Of a stretch of 64,000 nucleotides of DNA, positions 36,739-48,202 are shown piece after piece (position 1 is the first letter of the stretch; every line of letters starts with the position of its first letter). The position numbers and the translations under genes were made by a program. The DNA is taken from contig BRKX01000003.1 of assembly GCA_026008535.1 (NCBI GenBank), positions 66,365,001 to 66,429,000 on the forward strand, in the 5' to 3' direction. Under the pieces are notes generated by a model that saw only the letters and a list, made by a program, of their open reading frames with translations, made no database searches and was not told the DNA's origin. The stretch comes from Perilla frutescens (lineage: Eukaryota; Streptophyta; Magnoliopsida; Lamiales; Lamiaceae).

Positions 36739-38267
36739 AGTATATCCTGTTCAGCTTCTTGTGCCTCATCCTTCATGGGAATATTTTCCACTTCTTTTTC
36801 AAATGGCACATCATCCTTCTCTTCTACTGGCCTGTCCATCTCCGGAAGTTCTTTTCCGCTCCTTAGAGTCACTGTATTCACTTGTTCTCTTGGGTTCTCC
36901 ACCTAAGAAGGCAGCTTCCCACTCTTCTCTTCCGTCTTGTGCATGGCCTGAGCTAGCTGATTGATTTGCTTGCTCATGTGCGAGAGTCCAGCTTGAGTCT
37001 CTTGCTTGAATTTCTCATTTTCCTCAGCCATTGTATACACAAGATCCTCCAACCTGTACTTTCTCTTTTCTTCTGGTGGTTGTAATGGGCGTGCAGGATG
37101 CCCATCTTCTGGCCTTCTCCACCTGAAATTTTCATGGTCTCTCCAGCCAGGATTATAAGTCTAGGAATGGGGATCATATCTTCTGGAATGCCCATTCTGG
37201 CCACCTACAGCGTTTACTTCTTCCACTTCATCTTGTAGAGTAGGGTATTCATCAGTAAAATAAGACATGCTCTTACATACTCCACAAGGTCTGGGTTTCT
37301 TCACCATGCTTACACCAGACAAAATTTTTTCAATCTTGTCGCACAATCTATCAATCCTGCTGTCCTGGTTCGGTGCCCTTTCTGATTCACCTACAACTCG
37401 AATGCCCTTACCTCCAAAGTCTCGGTTGTCTTCAGCCATTTCAGTGAGAATTCTGAATGCTTTGACAGGCTGTTTGTTCAAAATAGATCCTCCACATGAG
37501 GCATTCATGATCGTCCTCTCATGTGGTCTCAATCCTCCAACAAAATACTGAATCAAATCATGTTTAGTAATCTGGTGTTGTGGGTATTTTGCCAGCAACG
37601 TCTGGAACCTTCCCCAATAGTCATAGAAAATTTTGTTAATTCCCATTTTCAGGCTCCATATCCTTCTTTTCATTTCTTGCACTCTAGATGTTGGAAAATA
37701 TTTCTCCAGAAACTTCTGCTGAAGTTGTCACCATGTGGTCACAGCGCCAGTAGGTAGTGTGTATATCCAGTCTCGTGCCCCATCCTGAAGGGTGAAAGGA
37801 AACGAGACCAACCGCACATACTCTTCTCATCCATGGTCGGATGGTTGAGTTTGCCAAACCATCTCAAAATCTTGCAAGTGCCTTTGTGGATCCTCTCCGG
37901 GCATTCCGTGAAACTTCGGCAAGATCTGGATGAAGTTTGTATGAATATCCCAGTTCTGCGTCACAGTTGGGAGTGTAATGCCCATCGGACGCAGATTCAT
38001 GTTGGTTGGGAAGACCAACTACCTTAAAGTCCTGTTATCATTCGCATTACCATTTGCGGCATTTCCATTCGCGGTCATGTTGATGTTGTGGCCGTTTTCA
38101 GACTGTCCTTCCTCTTCGTGCCCTTGATCCTCTAGTGGTCGTGTGGGCTCACGAGGTCTATTTGTTGCTTGGCGTGCCCTCTTTGCTGCTGCCCTGTTTT
38201 TTCTCGAAGTCTTCTCTATCTCCGGATCGTACAATAGAGTCTCCTCTGAAGAGCCCCTAGGCATCAA
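36720..38267 (-). pseudogene. Gypsy gag, broken
   Basis: From ATG 38267 the N-terminal part is charged and Asn-rich. The retrotransposon gag core follows (FIQILPKFHGMPGEDPQRHL near 37930, WSLKMGINKIFYDYWGRF near 37640, DLIQYFVGGLRPHER near 37560). A CX2C-like remnant (CGVCKSMSYF) lies near 37280. The C-terminal part is Glu/Lys-rich (36902-36720). Stops near 38019, 37827, 37730, 37161 and 36903 divide it into fragments. Confidence 0.85.
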
Positions 38268-38313
38268 CTTCCAGGATCACCAATTGTGGAAGATAAAATC
38301 ACTAGAAACTAGC

Positions 38314-38331
38314 TCCCTGGCAACGGCGCCA
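38314..38331 (-). promoter_or_regulatory. Primer binding site of the Athila-like element (tRNA-Asp type)
   Basis: Just inside the 5' LTR, 4 bases from its end, the minus strand reads TGGCGCCGTTGCCAGGGA. This is complementary to the 3' end of plant tRNA-Asp as I recall it, with one mismatch (A for G). This primer is typical of Athila/Tat elements. Confidence 0.8.
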
Positions 38332-38335
38332 ATTT

Positions 38336-39831
38336 TGACACGCGGTCGTTTCGCGCTCAAAATATATTTGTAACTCTTATGCCCACAGCGAGCGTAGCCA
38401 GCTAATGAGTATGGGTCGATCCCATAGAGAGCTGTTGTGATTCCACCTTCAAGTAACCAATCATAAAGGGGGTTGGTTTGTTGTCACTACTGGAAATTAA
38501 ATCTGCAAAAGAAAATTAAAAGACAATATCAAATAACAAAAGGTTCTGGCATTTGAACTTGAATTTGATTTAAATATATATCAACTCGATCATGGGCACG
38601 CTGATTTTCATACATGATAAATCATCTAGTTATGGAAATCGAATTCCTCTCTGCGTCTCCTCATTCATCCTTTCAGTATAGACTTAAAAGCAATTCCTCG
38701 TCAATTAAATCTCTAATCAGTCACCCACCCCCCGGTTCCCCAAAGAGATATAAGCGAACAAACACCAGTGTGCCCTAGACGAACCTAGATCTGTTGTGTT
38801 TATCGATTCCTCATGTGCCCACAACAACCTATCAATATGGCTGTTGTGATCAGCCACATTGGCATTTTAGACACACACTCACTTGGAACAAGGCATAAGA
38901 ATCGACAGGAACCTATCATGCATTACTATACCCATTTGGCCTCACGAGTCCAGATTTATATTTGCACCATTTTCGTTGTTGAAATACCAGAATTAAAAGT
39001 CTAGCTAAGCATGCTAGACATAATTATAATTGCAGGAGTAAAAGACATAATTGTAAAAGAAACTTACTGAAATTACTAAAGCAAAAACTCAACTCTAACA
39101 TTGAGAAGCATAAACATAATCCTACGTCTCAATGGCTTAAGGCCAATTGATTGTTTGTTGCTGCCTAAGCAGTGTACACAAATGAAAATGCACGAAAGTA
39201 AAAATGTAGCAATGTTTCTCCATGCCAAAAAGCTTCAGTTTCCAGAATTAAAAGGAGATTAAATAGTTACATTTCCGAAACAGAGACTCCCCAACAAGCT
39301 GGGGTCTTCACTGGATTTCCGGAACTGGCGTGCCCTCGCTGATCTGACTGGATAAGCTACATCTCGATCAAATCTCTATTTTTTAGGGATTATGCTTATC
39401 TTTTAGTTGTCACGCCTTCAAGAGTCCAGTCCACCTCCAACTCTTCTTCGGATAATGTAGCTATCATTCTCGTCTCTCTCTTTAAATTGATTCCTGAGTT
39501 TCTCGCATTCGACCTAGTCCAGCCCCATTGTTGTCAAGTCTGCGCGAGCAAAGTGGGCACGACATCTTGCAGTCAGCCTCATCTATCTCTGATATGCCCA
39601 TTCCGCCACCCAAATATAGGATGAGTGCTGAAAGTAGTACCCAGTGCCTCTGATTGAATATTAAGCTTGGATTTTTCTTGAATAACCAGGCATAAAATGC
39701 CCCTTTCGCCAGACTTGACCTTCATAATGCTCCCTGACCTTATCCTGGTTCTTTTTGACTCAAAACACACGAAAAAGGACATTTATAACGAAAAAAATGC
39801 CCATAAAAATCTCAAATAAATGGACTTATCA
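38336..39831 (-). repeat. 5' LTR of the Athila-like element
   Basis: 1,496 bases, starting TGATAAG at 39831 and ending CGTGTCA at 38336 on the minus strand. It is about 73 bases shorter than the partner at 27724-29292. The loss maps to about 38833-38850, where a short unrelated stretch (CAATATGGCTGTTGT) replaces about 90 bases of the other LTR. Confidence 0.93.
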
Positions 39832-39953
39832 GTTGTAGTGAGAGTGACCACATCTTCGATGATACGATCAAGTTGGTGATTTTGTTCAGCAACTTTATCT
39901 TTCCATTCATCCAATTCAATGAAAAGATGAGCATTATTGGAACTTGATGACAT
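39832..39953 (-). pseudogene. N-terminal piece of the Harbinger transposase
   Basis: The minus-strand frame begins MSSSSNNAHLFIELDEWKDK and runs without a stop to the gypsy insertion point. Across one GTTG copy it continues in frame into MSVQPTNY at 27717. It is therefore the 5' end of the transposase at 26505-27723. Confidence 0.85.
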
Positions 39954-40068
39954 TTTTGCAAAGTGTGTGGGTTTGGTATTTGGATATGAGAATATTTTGC
40001 AAGAAGTGTGCGTAAGTTTGATTGGATTTCAAGATAGATATATAGGAATAGAAAAATAAGTAATGTGA

Positions 40069-40390
40069 CTCTACAAATGCACCGAGAGTTTTTAAAAAAA
40101 CAATGCATGTGACTCTGGAAAAGAAAAGTAAAAAAAAAGACAATGCATGTGACTCTGTAAAACAAAAATGAAAGAAAACAATGTATGTGACTCTGTAAAA
40201 TAAAAGCAAAAGAAAACAATGCATGTGACTTTGCAAAATAAAAGTAAAAGAAAACAATGCATGTGACTCTGCAAAAGAAAAGCAAAAGAAAACAATGCAT
40301 GTGATTTTGCAAAAGAAAACAATGCGTGTGACTCTGCAAAAGAAAAGCAAAAGAAAACAATGTATGTGACTCTGCAAAAGAAAATAAAAT
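40069..40390. repeat. Minisatellite of 29-38-bp units in the Harbinger element
   Basis: About nine copies of a unit close to AATGCATGTGACTCTGCAAA plus a purine-rich AAGAAAAGCAAAAGAAAAC spacer. It lies between the transposase start (39953) and ORF1 (40687). Long reading frames over it are by-products of the repeat. Confidence 0.9.
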
Positions 40391-40686
40391 GCATGTATGA
40401 TCACCATCACTCTACAAAGAATCTAACAAAAAGACATGTGCATTTGAAAAGTCACATGCAAAGTTTTAATTTGCATGTATGATTGCCAACAAAAGTTACA
40501 TCAAATAAAAGTGCTATAATAAAATACAAAACATACGAATTGAAATTACAATAATTGAAAGTATAAGAAATAAAAATACTGCAATACAATACAGTACAAA
40601 TATAGAAATTGAAATTACAATAACTGAAACTACAAAAAAATAAAAATACGACAATATAAATTATAACAACAAATTATAACATATGA

Positions 40687-41613
40687 TCAATCACGTGGAT
40701 ATAATTTTACCAACAGATGACATTTCAAGTCATCTTCTTCAGGATTTAAGTCACGGTTGTTCAACAATGTAGTTAAAGTAACTACATCAATCTTTCTTTT
40801 GGTTGTCTCAATTTCTTGCTCACGTGTGAGCCTCATTGCATGAAGTTCTGCAGTGAATTCATCTGAAATAGATGAAGATTAAGATGTCGTGGCTTTTCCT
40901 TTCCTCTTACCTTTAGCCTTGTCTCTTCCAATAGGACGACTTATTAGAGTTACCTCGGTTGGATCTGAACCATCTTCGTCGGTTCTCGATCTCTTTGAAC
41001 TACCTTGGTCTTCTTCTTCGTTGTTATCATCTGGATATTTACGTGAACTTCCACCTTCCAGGATCAGTTCCCACCTTGGTTGTTGACGCATAACTTGTTC
41101 AAAAACCTCATGGTGCGTGAACTTAGTTTTCCCATATAATGCTTGAGCAACGTTCTCAAGATCTTTATTTGACATTCCACTCCTTTTTTGTTTATAAGCT
41201 TCCTTGTAGCAACCGATCCACCTGGTCACATTTGTGTTGATCCGTCTCCAATGATTTCTCAATGACTCCAATGATCTTTCAGCCCCCAAATGCGGTTTGT
41301 CTGCCCGAACTTTTTCATACATTTCTAAAATGCGTTGCCACATCTTATCACCTTGTTGATTGTTGCTAGTGATTGGATTCTCACTAACTCTACAATAACA
41401 AGACATTAGTATTATGTCTTCTTGATCTGTCCAATTTTGTGGACCAGTTGAAGTGTTTGAGCTTCAGGTGGTTTTTTCAACATTTTGGTGATATTTGGGA
41501 GTTTTGAATTGCACGAATTCTTCAGGATTTGGAATATTTTCAAGGTTTGGATAATAATCTTGAGAGGATGAGAAATTTTGATAGTTTGAGTAAAAAATTT
41601 AGTTGGGATCCAT
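40687..41613 (-). pseudogene. Harbinger ORF1 (Myb/trihelix-like DNA-binding protein), degraded
   Basis: ORF1 proteins bind element ends and help bring the transposase to DNA. From ATG 41613 (MDPN) the frame has an early TAA and a later stop near 41469. It then runs through the Myb/SANT-like domain: NWTDQEDIILMSCY (41430-41390), then LESLRNHWRRINTNV and FTHHEVFEQVMRQQPRW. A basic Lys/Arg-rich nuclear-signal-like run precedes a stop at 40879. A last conserved tail (AMRLTREQEIE) ends at 40687. Orientation is the same as the transposase, as expected for PIF/Harbinger. Confidence 0.85.
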
Positions 41614-44600
41614 GAAAAATAGGAGAAAGGTGGAGGTTTGAAATAGAAAATTGATGCACAAATGTAGAAATGAGATAATTTTATTGTATGTATAATTATG
41701 CCAATATGGGCTCTATTTATAGAGCATGCAAAAAAGAAAATTTTTGGTGTAATTATTTTTATTTTTCATAAAATTCAAAAGATATTAAAAGTTAATAAAA
41801 AATATATCAAATAAAATTTAATGGCCAATCATTTTTTGCCATGTGGAATTTATTAAATAAACAATAGAAGAAACCACAATGGTTGCTTTGGGTTGATTTT
41901 GGTCCATGGTTGATCTCACGGTTGCTTTCTTTTTTTTTGCTAATATCCTACATGGTATAGACCATGTGGAGACCGTGATCACCAATAAATATAGTCTAAG
42001 ATTCAAGTGAAAGCGGGACACCTAAACAAGAATATGAAGGACCTTATTTTGTTTTGAAAGAACGTATTTCATTTTTAATTTACTTTTTAACAACCCATAT
42101 ATTTTATCGTTAAGTTTTTTGGGTTCACGTCTTTTATTTTAAACTCTATTCTAATAAAACACAATAAATGAGGTCGACTTTGGTTATATTGCTGCTTTAA
42201 TGTTGTTTCACGAATATGAGACTTTTTACTTTATTTAAAATGTTTGATTTTATGTTTTGTTACTTGCAACTGAAGTTGGTTTTTTATGGGTGGCTTAGTT
42301 GGCATAGGAAAGCATAGTTATCGTCCTATTGATATTAGACCGCTAAGTTTGTTGACATATTTTTGGTGTTACTAACTAGCCTAAAATAATAAAAAGTAAC
42401 CAAAATCTTATACATCACATATTTTCTAAGCATGCACAGCCTAAAAACTTCATCCTTCACATAATTTCACTATTAAAATACAACACATGATGCATCTAAG
42501 GAGCAATTTTAAAAAGAATACGAAGTTACCAAAAGATTATTGGCGAAATATAGTATCCTCTCCAATGTAATCAAACCTGCAACTCTGCTCATTATAAAAA
42601 AGAATTGAATAAGAGACCATAAAATATTATATTAGAATGTAGTACAATTCACAAGGAACAAACAAATACCTCCAATATATAGAGGGATCATTTCTCTACC
42701 ATCACATCTCCTTCCCCTAATCACAACTTATTTTCTTATCCGGCAGTGTTAATCTGATCTTTAGTTTGGTGTCTAAAAAATATAAATAAATATTACTTAC
42801 TTCATGATCAAATTCAAACTTTCAACATGGAGTGATTCTATTTTGGAGCTAAGACATTGGATTAAAGATATGCAGGATAGATATATGGTTTCTCTATTAT
42901 TAAGGCTTGAAAGATGAAGAAGCTTTATAAGAAGATGGTGTTGGACATTAAGCAAGTTGACTTTCTTGTGAGATATGTCCCATTAGTAGAAATAGAGAAT
43001 TAGAAATTTCAGTGTTGCCAGGTAATATTTGAGTCTTTTGAGGTAGGATTAGTGACTCAAATCAGAAAACTAGCTCCATCATGAGAGGGTGAATAATTAA
43101 GCTTTTGAGGAGGACTAGACAACAAATTTTGAGGAAATAATCTTTGCAAATCCAATGTAATGAAACCAAGATTTCAAGTAACAACCGAACCATTTTACAA
43201 GGTTCAAGAATGCATAGTAGCAACTTAATGACAAAGAAAATGTAGCACATAAATGTTTACACATAAAAATAGTTAAATGATTAATAATTTCATCATTTTG
43301 TTACCAATATATTTTTAGCATTAATCATAACTATTGAGATGCTAAGACCGTGGAAACTAAACAATCACTCCACTCCTATTTAAAAACACATTTTCACCGT
43401 TTGAAAATATAAGCAACCAAAAAAGCCTCCAAGTTTAGGTTCTTACTAGAAAAATCAAGAACATATAAAGAGGAAAACTTATTCTGCCATCTTGAGCAAC
43501 AAACAACTGAAGAAATCACCATGTGTGATTGTAAATCGGCAATATGTTTAATAGATGCATAATCCTATTGATGTAGTAATATATAGATTCATAATCTTAT
43601 TGGTGTAGTAATATGATCAATCGTCTAACATTTTTATATAGATTTTCATTATTTGTCCACATAGAGATAGGGCTTCATTTACTTTATTGTATATACAATC
43701 TCTACGTATCACTCACAAAAACCAATCATTTACACTAAATGTAGAACATATTTCAAAAAATTATAGATTAAAAAAAATTAGTGCAAATTGCAGAGGCTAA
43801 AGATAAAGAAACAGAGAAACATTGAATAAATCTTTGAATGGAGACTGACTTTAGGTTTTAACAATAAAAAAATGGGCGCAAAAGAAGCCAATTAATTATT
43901 CTCCTATGCGAAAACCACCCCCACTTTGCTGTTCGACAAGACCAAAAAAATACATTTTCACTAAAATTCACTTTGATTGGAACATTGGGATTACCTTATC
44001 TGATGTCTACCTGGGATGAGGTCTGGCCAGTTTCCCCTGCTGCACTGTTGTTGGGAGCGGAAGCTAACGGTGAAAGAGTTCACTGGACCGACACGGATTC
44101 CATCTGCTAGGGGTGCAGAAGTCTAGTCGCTGGTGTGGTTTAAATAAATATTGACTTTTCAGATTCAGGAGGATTGTGTATTCAGCTTTAGTTTCATTTA
44201 GTTTTAGACCGTATAATTTTTTCTTAACATATTACACACTAAATTATTTGAAAACTAATTATTTATGATTTTACTTAAATATTCTTACTAAATAATCTAA
44301 TAAATTAATAACTATAAATTCCAAAAATATAAACCAATAATAATCATAAATTATGAGAAAATAATACATAATATATAAAAAATATCTAAAGGAGGTGAAG
44401 AAACTGACAATGGAGTACGAAATCAACCAAACCATTATGAAACTCTAACCATTCTCAAAAATTTCCAAAATCCATTTAGATTGAGGTTTTTGATAGAAAT
44501 CAACCATGGAGCACGAAAAGAGTGAAAAAACAGACAATGTAAGTGATTTGTCGTATACTTTTTTTTATTATTTTGGCAATTTTTCCGATCTTAAGAGTGG

Positions 44601-44674
44601 TGTTCATCGCATCTAATTTGAAAAATACAGTCTAAAACTCATCACAGGAGGTTGAAAATATGTTTTCAGCCATA
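41614..44674. other. Harbinger flank and intergenic DNA
   Basis: 41614-42010 holds the Harbinger ORF1 leader, with a TATA-like CTATTTATAGAG at about 41712. It also has a possible right end of the element around ATAAATATAGTCT (41984-41999), though I could not match the left end. From 42010 to 44674 the DNA is AT-rich and without a supportable gene. A GC-richer patch at 43995-44145 has no open frame of note. Confidence 0.5.
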
Positions 44675-44679
44675 TGAAT

Positions 44680-45941
44680 TGTTAGTGCTATGCTTTGCAC
44701 TAAGGATGTTTATCAAGTGCTATGCTTTGCACTATGAATATTTATCAAGTGCTATACTTTGAACTTGGTGTAGTGATTGATTGTCATTGATCTTCATGGC
44801 ATAGAATCATTGCTAAGTATTTGGTTTTTCCAAGTACACACACTGTTCTGGACAACATTTTCAAGGATGTACGAGAACATGATCTGAACTTCATAGAAGA
44901 CAACTTAAGCATGAAGAACGGATTGAGCTGAAGATGAAGACTGCTGTGAATCGAGATACATCTAAGATTGTTCGATATACTTAGTAGTACCAGCTAGCTT
45001 AAGTGATAGCCAGAAGTCAGTTTGTGAACATACAAGACATTCCGCTATGCTACCTGATATGAAGATTCAAGATTAACAATGTTCATCGCAGCGTTCGTGA
45101 ACATTTGCATGAACATTCTTTATCCAAATTATTTCTTCCAAGACCCTTGAAGCTATTTGAAGTTTGCCAACCAAGAAGAGATTCAAGATCATGCTAGAAG
45201 ATGCCTTAATCAGCTTGGAGAGCACGTGATTGAAGATAAGGTGGAAATCTAAAGATGGAAGAGTTCTAACAAAGCTATCCGCGTATCAAGGGTTTGTCTA
45301 TTTAAGGAAATTTTCTTATTAGATAACTGATAGGATTAGGACTTATGATTACTATGTTAAGGTTATAACATTGTCTTATAAATAGCTTGGGATCAAAACT
45401 TGTTAGATACACCGAAATAGATCTTATACAATGAATTAATAGATTCTGTATAGAATTCTTAGGAGCTCTAATTGTTTAAGAGCCACATTAGTTTCGGTTG
45501 TCAAGGTTAGACTATAGAATAATGTTCTAGTCATCGTGTATTGAAATACTATTCATACACTGTCAAATGTTTCTCGGGAGAGAATACCTATAGGAACTAG
45601 ATAGAGAGAGCATAGGCTGTGATGGGATCTTACAGTTCAATTCATCGAAAGAGATCTATGGGTAGAATGGGTATCAAATGATAGGAGGTCAGCTGCGTGT
45701 AATATCCCAAGTAAACGTTGTATCAAAGTAGTGAATTATTTTTCATGGACTTGACAAGTCCCCCTAATGTAGATCGATTGATCGAACAGGGCTACCAACT
45801 TATTGTATGCTTTACATTATGCATTTACTATTAAGTTCATATTAACGTTCGTGTACTTTATTGTGAACTTTATCATCAACGTTCAAGAACATTATTGTGA
45901 ACGTTTGTAGAACAAATACTTTTACGAGGTGTGAAATTTCA
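44680..45941. mobile_element. Solo LTR, 1,262 bp, with 5-bp target duplication
   Basis: It begins TGTTAGTGC at 44680 and ends AAATTTCA at 45941. TGAAT flanks both sides (44675-44679 and 45942-45946). A TATA-like CTTATAAATAG near 45375 and a CCCCCTAATGTAG block near 45760 fit a plus-oriented plant LTR with promoter and R/U5. At its start a short unit with AGTGCTATGCTTTGCACT is repeated about three times (44684-44765). No internal retrotransposon sequence adjoins it. Confidence 0.7.
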
Positions 45942-46172
45942 TGAATCATGCATCAAAAATATATTTCTAAAATAAGAAGTTTATTTCAAAAAACAGTTTT
46001 CAAAAATTATCATAATGGATCAGAAATTATTTTCTGAAATCATTGGTTCAGGTCATAAATTATTTTTTCAATATTTTCCAGAATGGTTCAAAAATCTATT
46101 TTCAACCCTATTACGTTTAAATATTTCAAAATATAACAGTTTGTCACCGATTTTCTAGGTAACAAAGAGTAG

Positions 46173-47038
46173 TGTTGATGCCAAATGTATGAGTTAGCTC
46201 CTGATTACTGAGATACATTCCACACTATGGAGTGATTTTGTTCTCATGAAACCCTACAGGTGGAATTTATTTCCATACATGATAAAGTTTGTGTGGTACT
46301 ACTCTAGGAATGAGATGTTAATTAATTATAGATGTCAGAAGCTTACATAATTAATTAATGGATATTATATCTTAAACATGGAGAATAACTGAACTAAATG
46401 AGAAAACATATCACAAATATGTATTAAATTGGTAGGTCGGTATTATTTCTTTAATGGAATAAAAATAATACTTAATTTATTTAACAATATCATAAGTTGT
46501 GTATATTAGATATTAAATAAATTAGTATGCCAATTTAATATTCTTCTAGATCTCTGTTGTAGCCTAATATGACCTTAGTGGATTGAGGATGGAACAAAGG
46601 TGAGAGGCCCAAACCCATTAGGATTTGGATAAAGGATTTCCGTCCCCCTCTCTATAAATTGGAGAGAGTAGGGACGAAAATCATGCACTTAAAATCAGTC
46701 CCTGTTTTTGTGCTCTCTTGATCCCCATAATATTAATAACTGTTTAATGGTATACAATCCACTCTGTATTTAGACGCGGTCCAGGAATACAATAGAAGAT
46801 CAAGGAGTGAAATACTAAGTGGAATACTAGGAAGGAGATGCCAATCGTGTACTACTCTAACAACGAGATTAGACCTTTAATCTCGTGATCAACCTTACAC
46901 ACAATGTAAGTTTCGAATTCAATAGATTTCTATGTTCCGCATTTTGTAGAATTGGAATTTTATTTTGCATGCTAATTTAACATATGCTACAATTAATATT
47001 ACACATAAAATAATGATATACATGAGCTAGAATTAACG
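46173..47038. mobile_element. Probable solo LTR, 866 bp
   Basis: It starts TGTTGATGCC and ends AATTAACG, which would be AACA with one change. AGTAG flanks it at 46168-46172 and 47039-47043. A TATA-like TCTATAAATTGG near 46650 and a downstream block leading to CTCTTGATCCCC look like an LTR promoter and R region. The altered last base lowers confidence. Confidence 0.5.
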
Positions 47039-47103
47039 AGTAGATCATGTGGTGGTTCAATTTGAAAAAAAAACCCAACACACACTGCCAAGCAAAGTGA
47101 GCA

Positions 47104-47440
47104 TAACATATGAGAAAACATTTTCGAAATCAAATAGAGCTATCAGAAAACATTTTTTGATAGCATATCTGAGAACATTTTTTGAATTCAAATGTAGCAT
47201 ATCAGAAAATATTATTCGAATTCAATAGGACAATATCAGAAAATATTTTGTGAAATCAAGCAGAATATCAAACAACAAAGTTGAGCATATCAGGAAATAT
47301 TTTCCAAAATAAATCACAGCATACCGGAAAATATTTTTTGATATTAAGTGTAGTATATCAGAAAACATTTTTTTTGAAATCAAACATCAGCAGCTGATCA
47401 AGCAGAACATATCAGAAAGCAAGTAAGCATATCAGAAAAA
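47104..47440. repeat. Degenerate tandem repeats
   Basis: About eight copies of a 33-40-base unit containing ATATCAGAAAAYATTTTTTGAA followed by TCAAA and GAGC-like bases. Copies vary strongly. It has no coding meaning. Confidence 0.75.
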
Positions 47441-47922
47441 ATGAATTTCGACCAAAGCATCTCCAATCAACAAAAACTAGTTTGACGCCCTTAATTTTTT
47501 AGAAATAAAGAATGAAGAACGAACACCATTTCTTCACAAAGTGAAAGTTTTCAAATAATTGAAACAAAGAACAAAGAACCGAAGAATTTTAACTACAAAA
47601 CTACATCATATTTAGAAAAGCATTATCAAACATTAGCACATAACAATAAAATTGAAAAAATCAACATTTCTCCATTGTTTTCCACACAATCAAAATGAAA
47701 AATCAAAATTTCGAACAAACTCTATGAACTTGAGTTGGGTTAGGTCAAAGAATGCTCTCTTCGAAGATCATTTCCCCTTTCGATTTCAATTTCGATTTCT
47801 ACTGCTTAAATCGAAAAAAAACTATTGAACCCTAGCAGACGGAAGGAGTCATCGCGATATATCTGTTTGCAAAATGTACATTGATTTTCTCTTTTAATTT
47901 TGTTTATTATTTTAATTAATAA
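47441..47922. other. Spacer left of the copia element
   Basis: AT-rich DNA with no recognised gene. The last bases, AATAA at 47918-47922, are the left copy of the copia target duplication. Confidence 0.6.
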
Positions 47923-48202
47923 TGTTATAGAATATTATTGTATTATTATGTTTCCTTGTATATGTGTGTCTATATTAGGAATAGATTTAACATAATTCAC
48001 TGTAACCCTAGTTTCTCTCCCTATATATATTGGAGCTCTCTTATTGTGAATAAATACTACCAAATACTTTTCTCACCATATGTTTATTACTCTACTATTT
48101 TATATGGTATCAAAGCAATACGATTCTTGCTCTAGTTATACTCTGCCTTAAAAAAAGATTCGTCTAACTAGGGTTTTGCCTTTTGCCATTTGTTTTTCCA
48201 CC

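Larger units (their letters stand above)
27724..39831 (-). mobile_element. Athila-like Ty3/gypsy retrotransposon, complete but defective
   Basis: A roughly 12.1-kb element lying on the minus strand: 5' LTR 38336-39831, primer site 38314-38331, gag 36720-38267, protease 36004-36738, RT/RNase H 34307-36007, integrase 32955-34264, an extra ORF 30513-32364 and 3' LTR 27724-29292. GTTG flanks both sides (27720-27723 and 39832-39835). Joining the flanks restores the Harbinger reading frame, which confirms the boundaries. The RT sequence, the tRNA-Asp-type primer site and the ORF after pol fit the Athila/Tat group. Several stops and frameshifts in gag, pol and the extra ORF make it non-functional. 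Confidence 0.92.

Noticed and set aside
38314..38331. tRNA fragment
   Set aside because: It is the retrotransposon primer binding site, defined by its place next to the LTR.
40069..40390. CRISPR-like regular repeats (also 47104-47440)
   Set aside because: These are eukaryotic minisatellites with degenerate units and no unique spacers or Cas genes.
39812..40410. Long overlapping minus-strand reading frames rich in Phe, Cys and His
   Set aside because: All are translations of the minisatellite in three frames.
26277..42010. Paired terminal inverted repeats of the large Harbinger element
   Set aside because: I compared both sides and found no convincing pair, so the element borders are left open.
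42840..43250. Possible F-box/LRR-type pseudogene on the minus strand
   Set aside because: Phrases such as LLKSLIIHPLMMELVF resemble LRR text, but frames break constantly and no domain can be shown.
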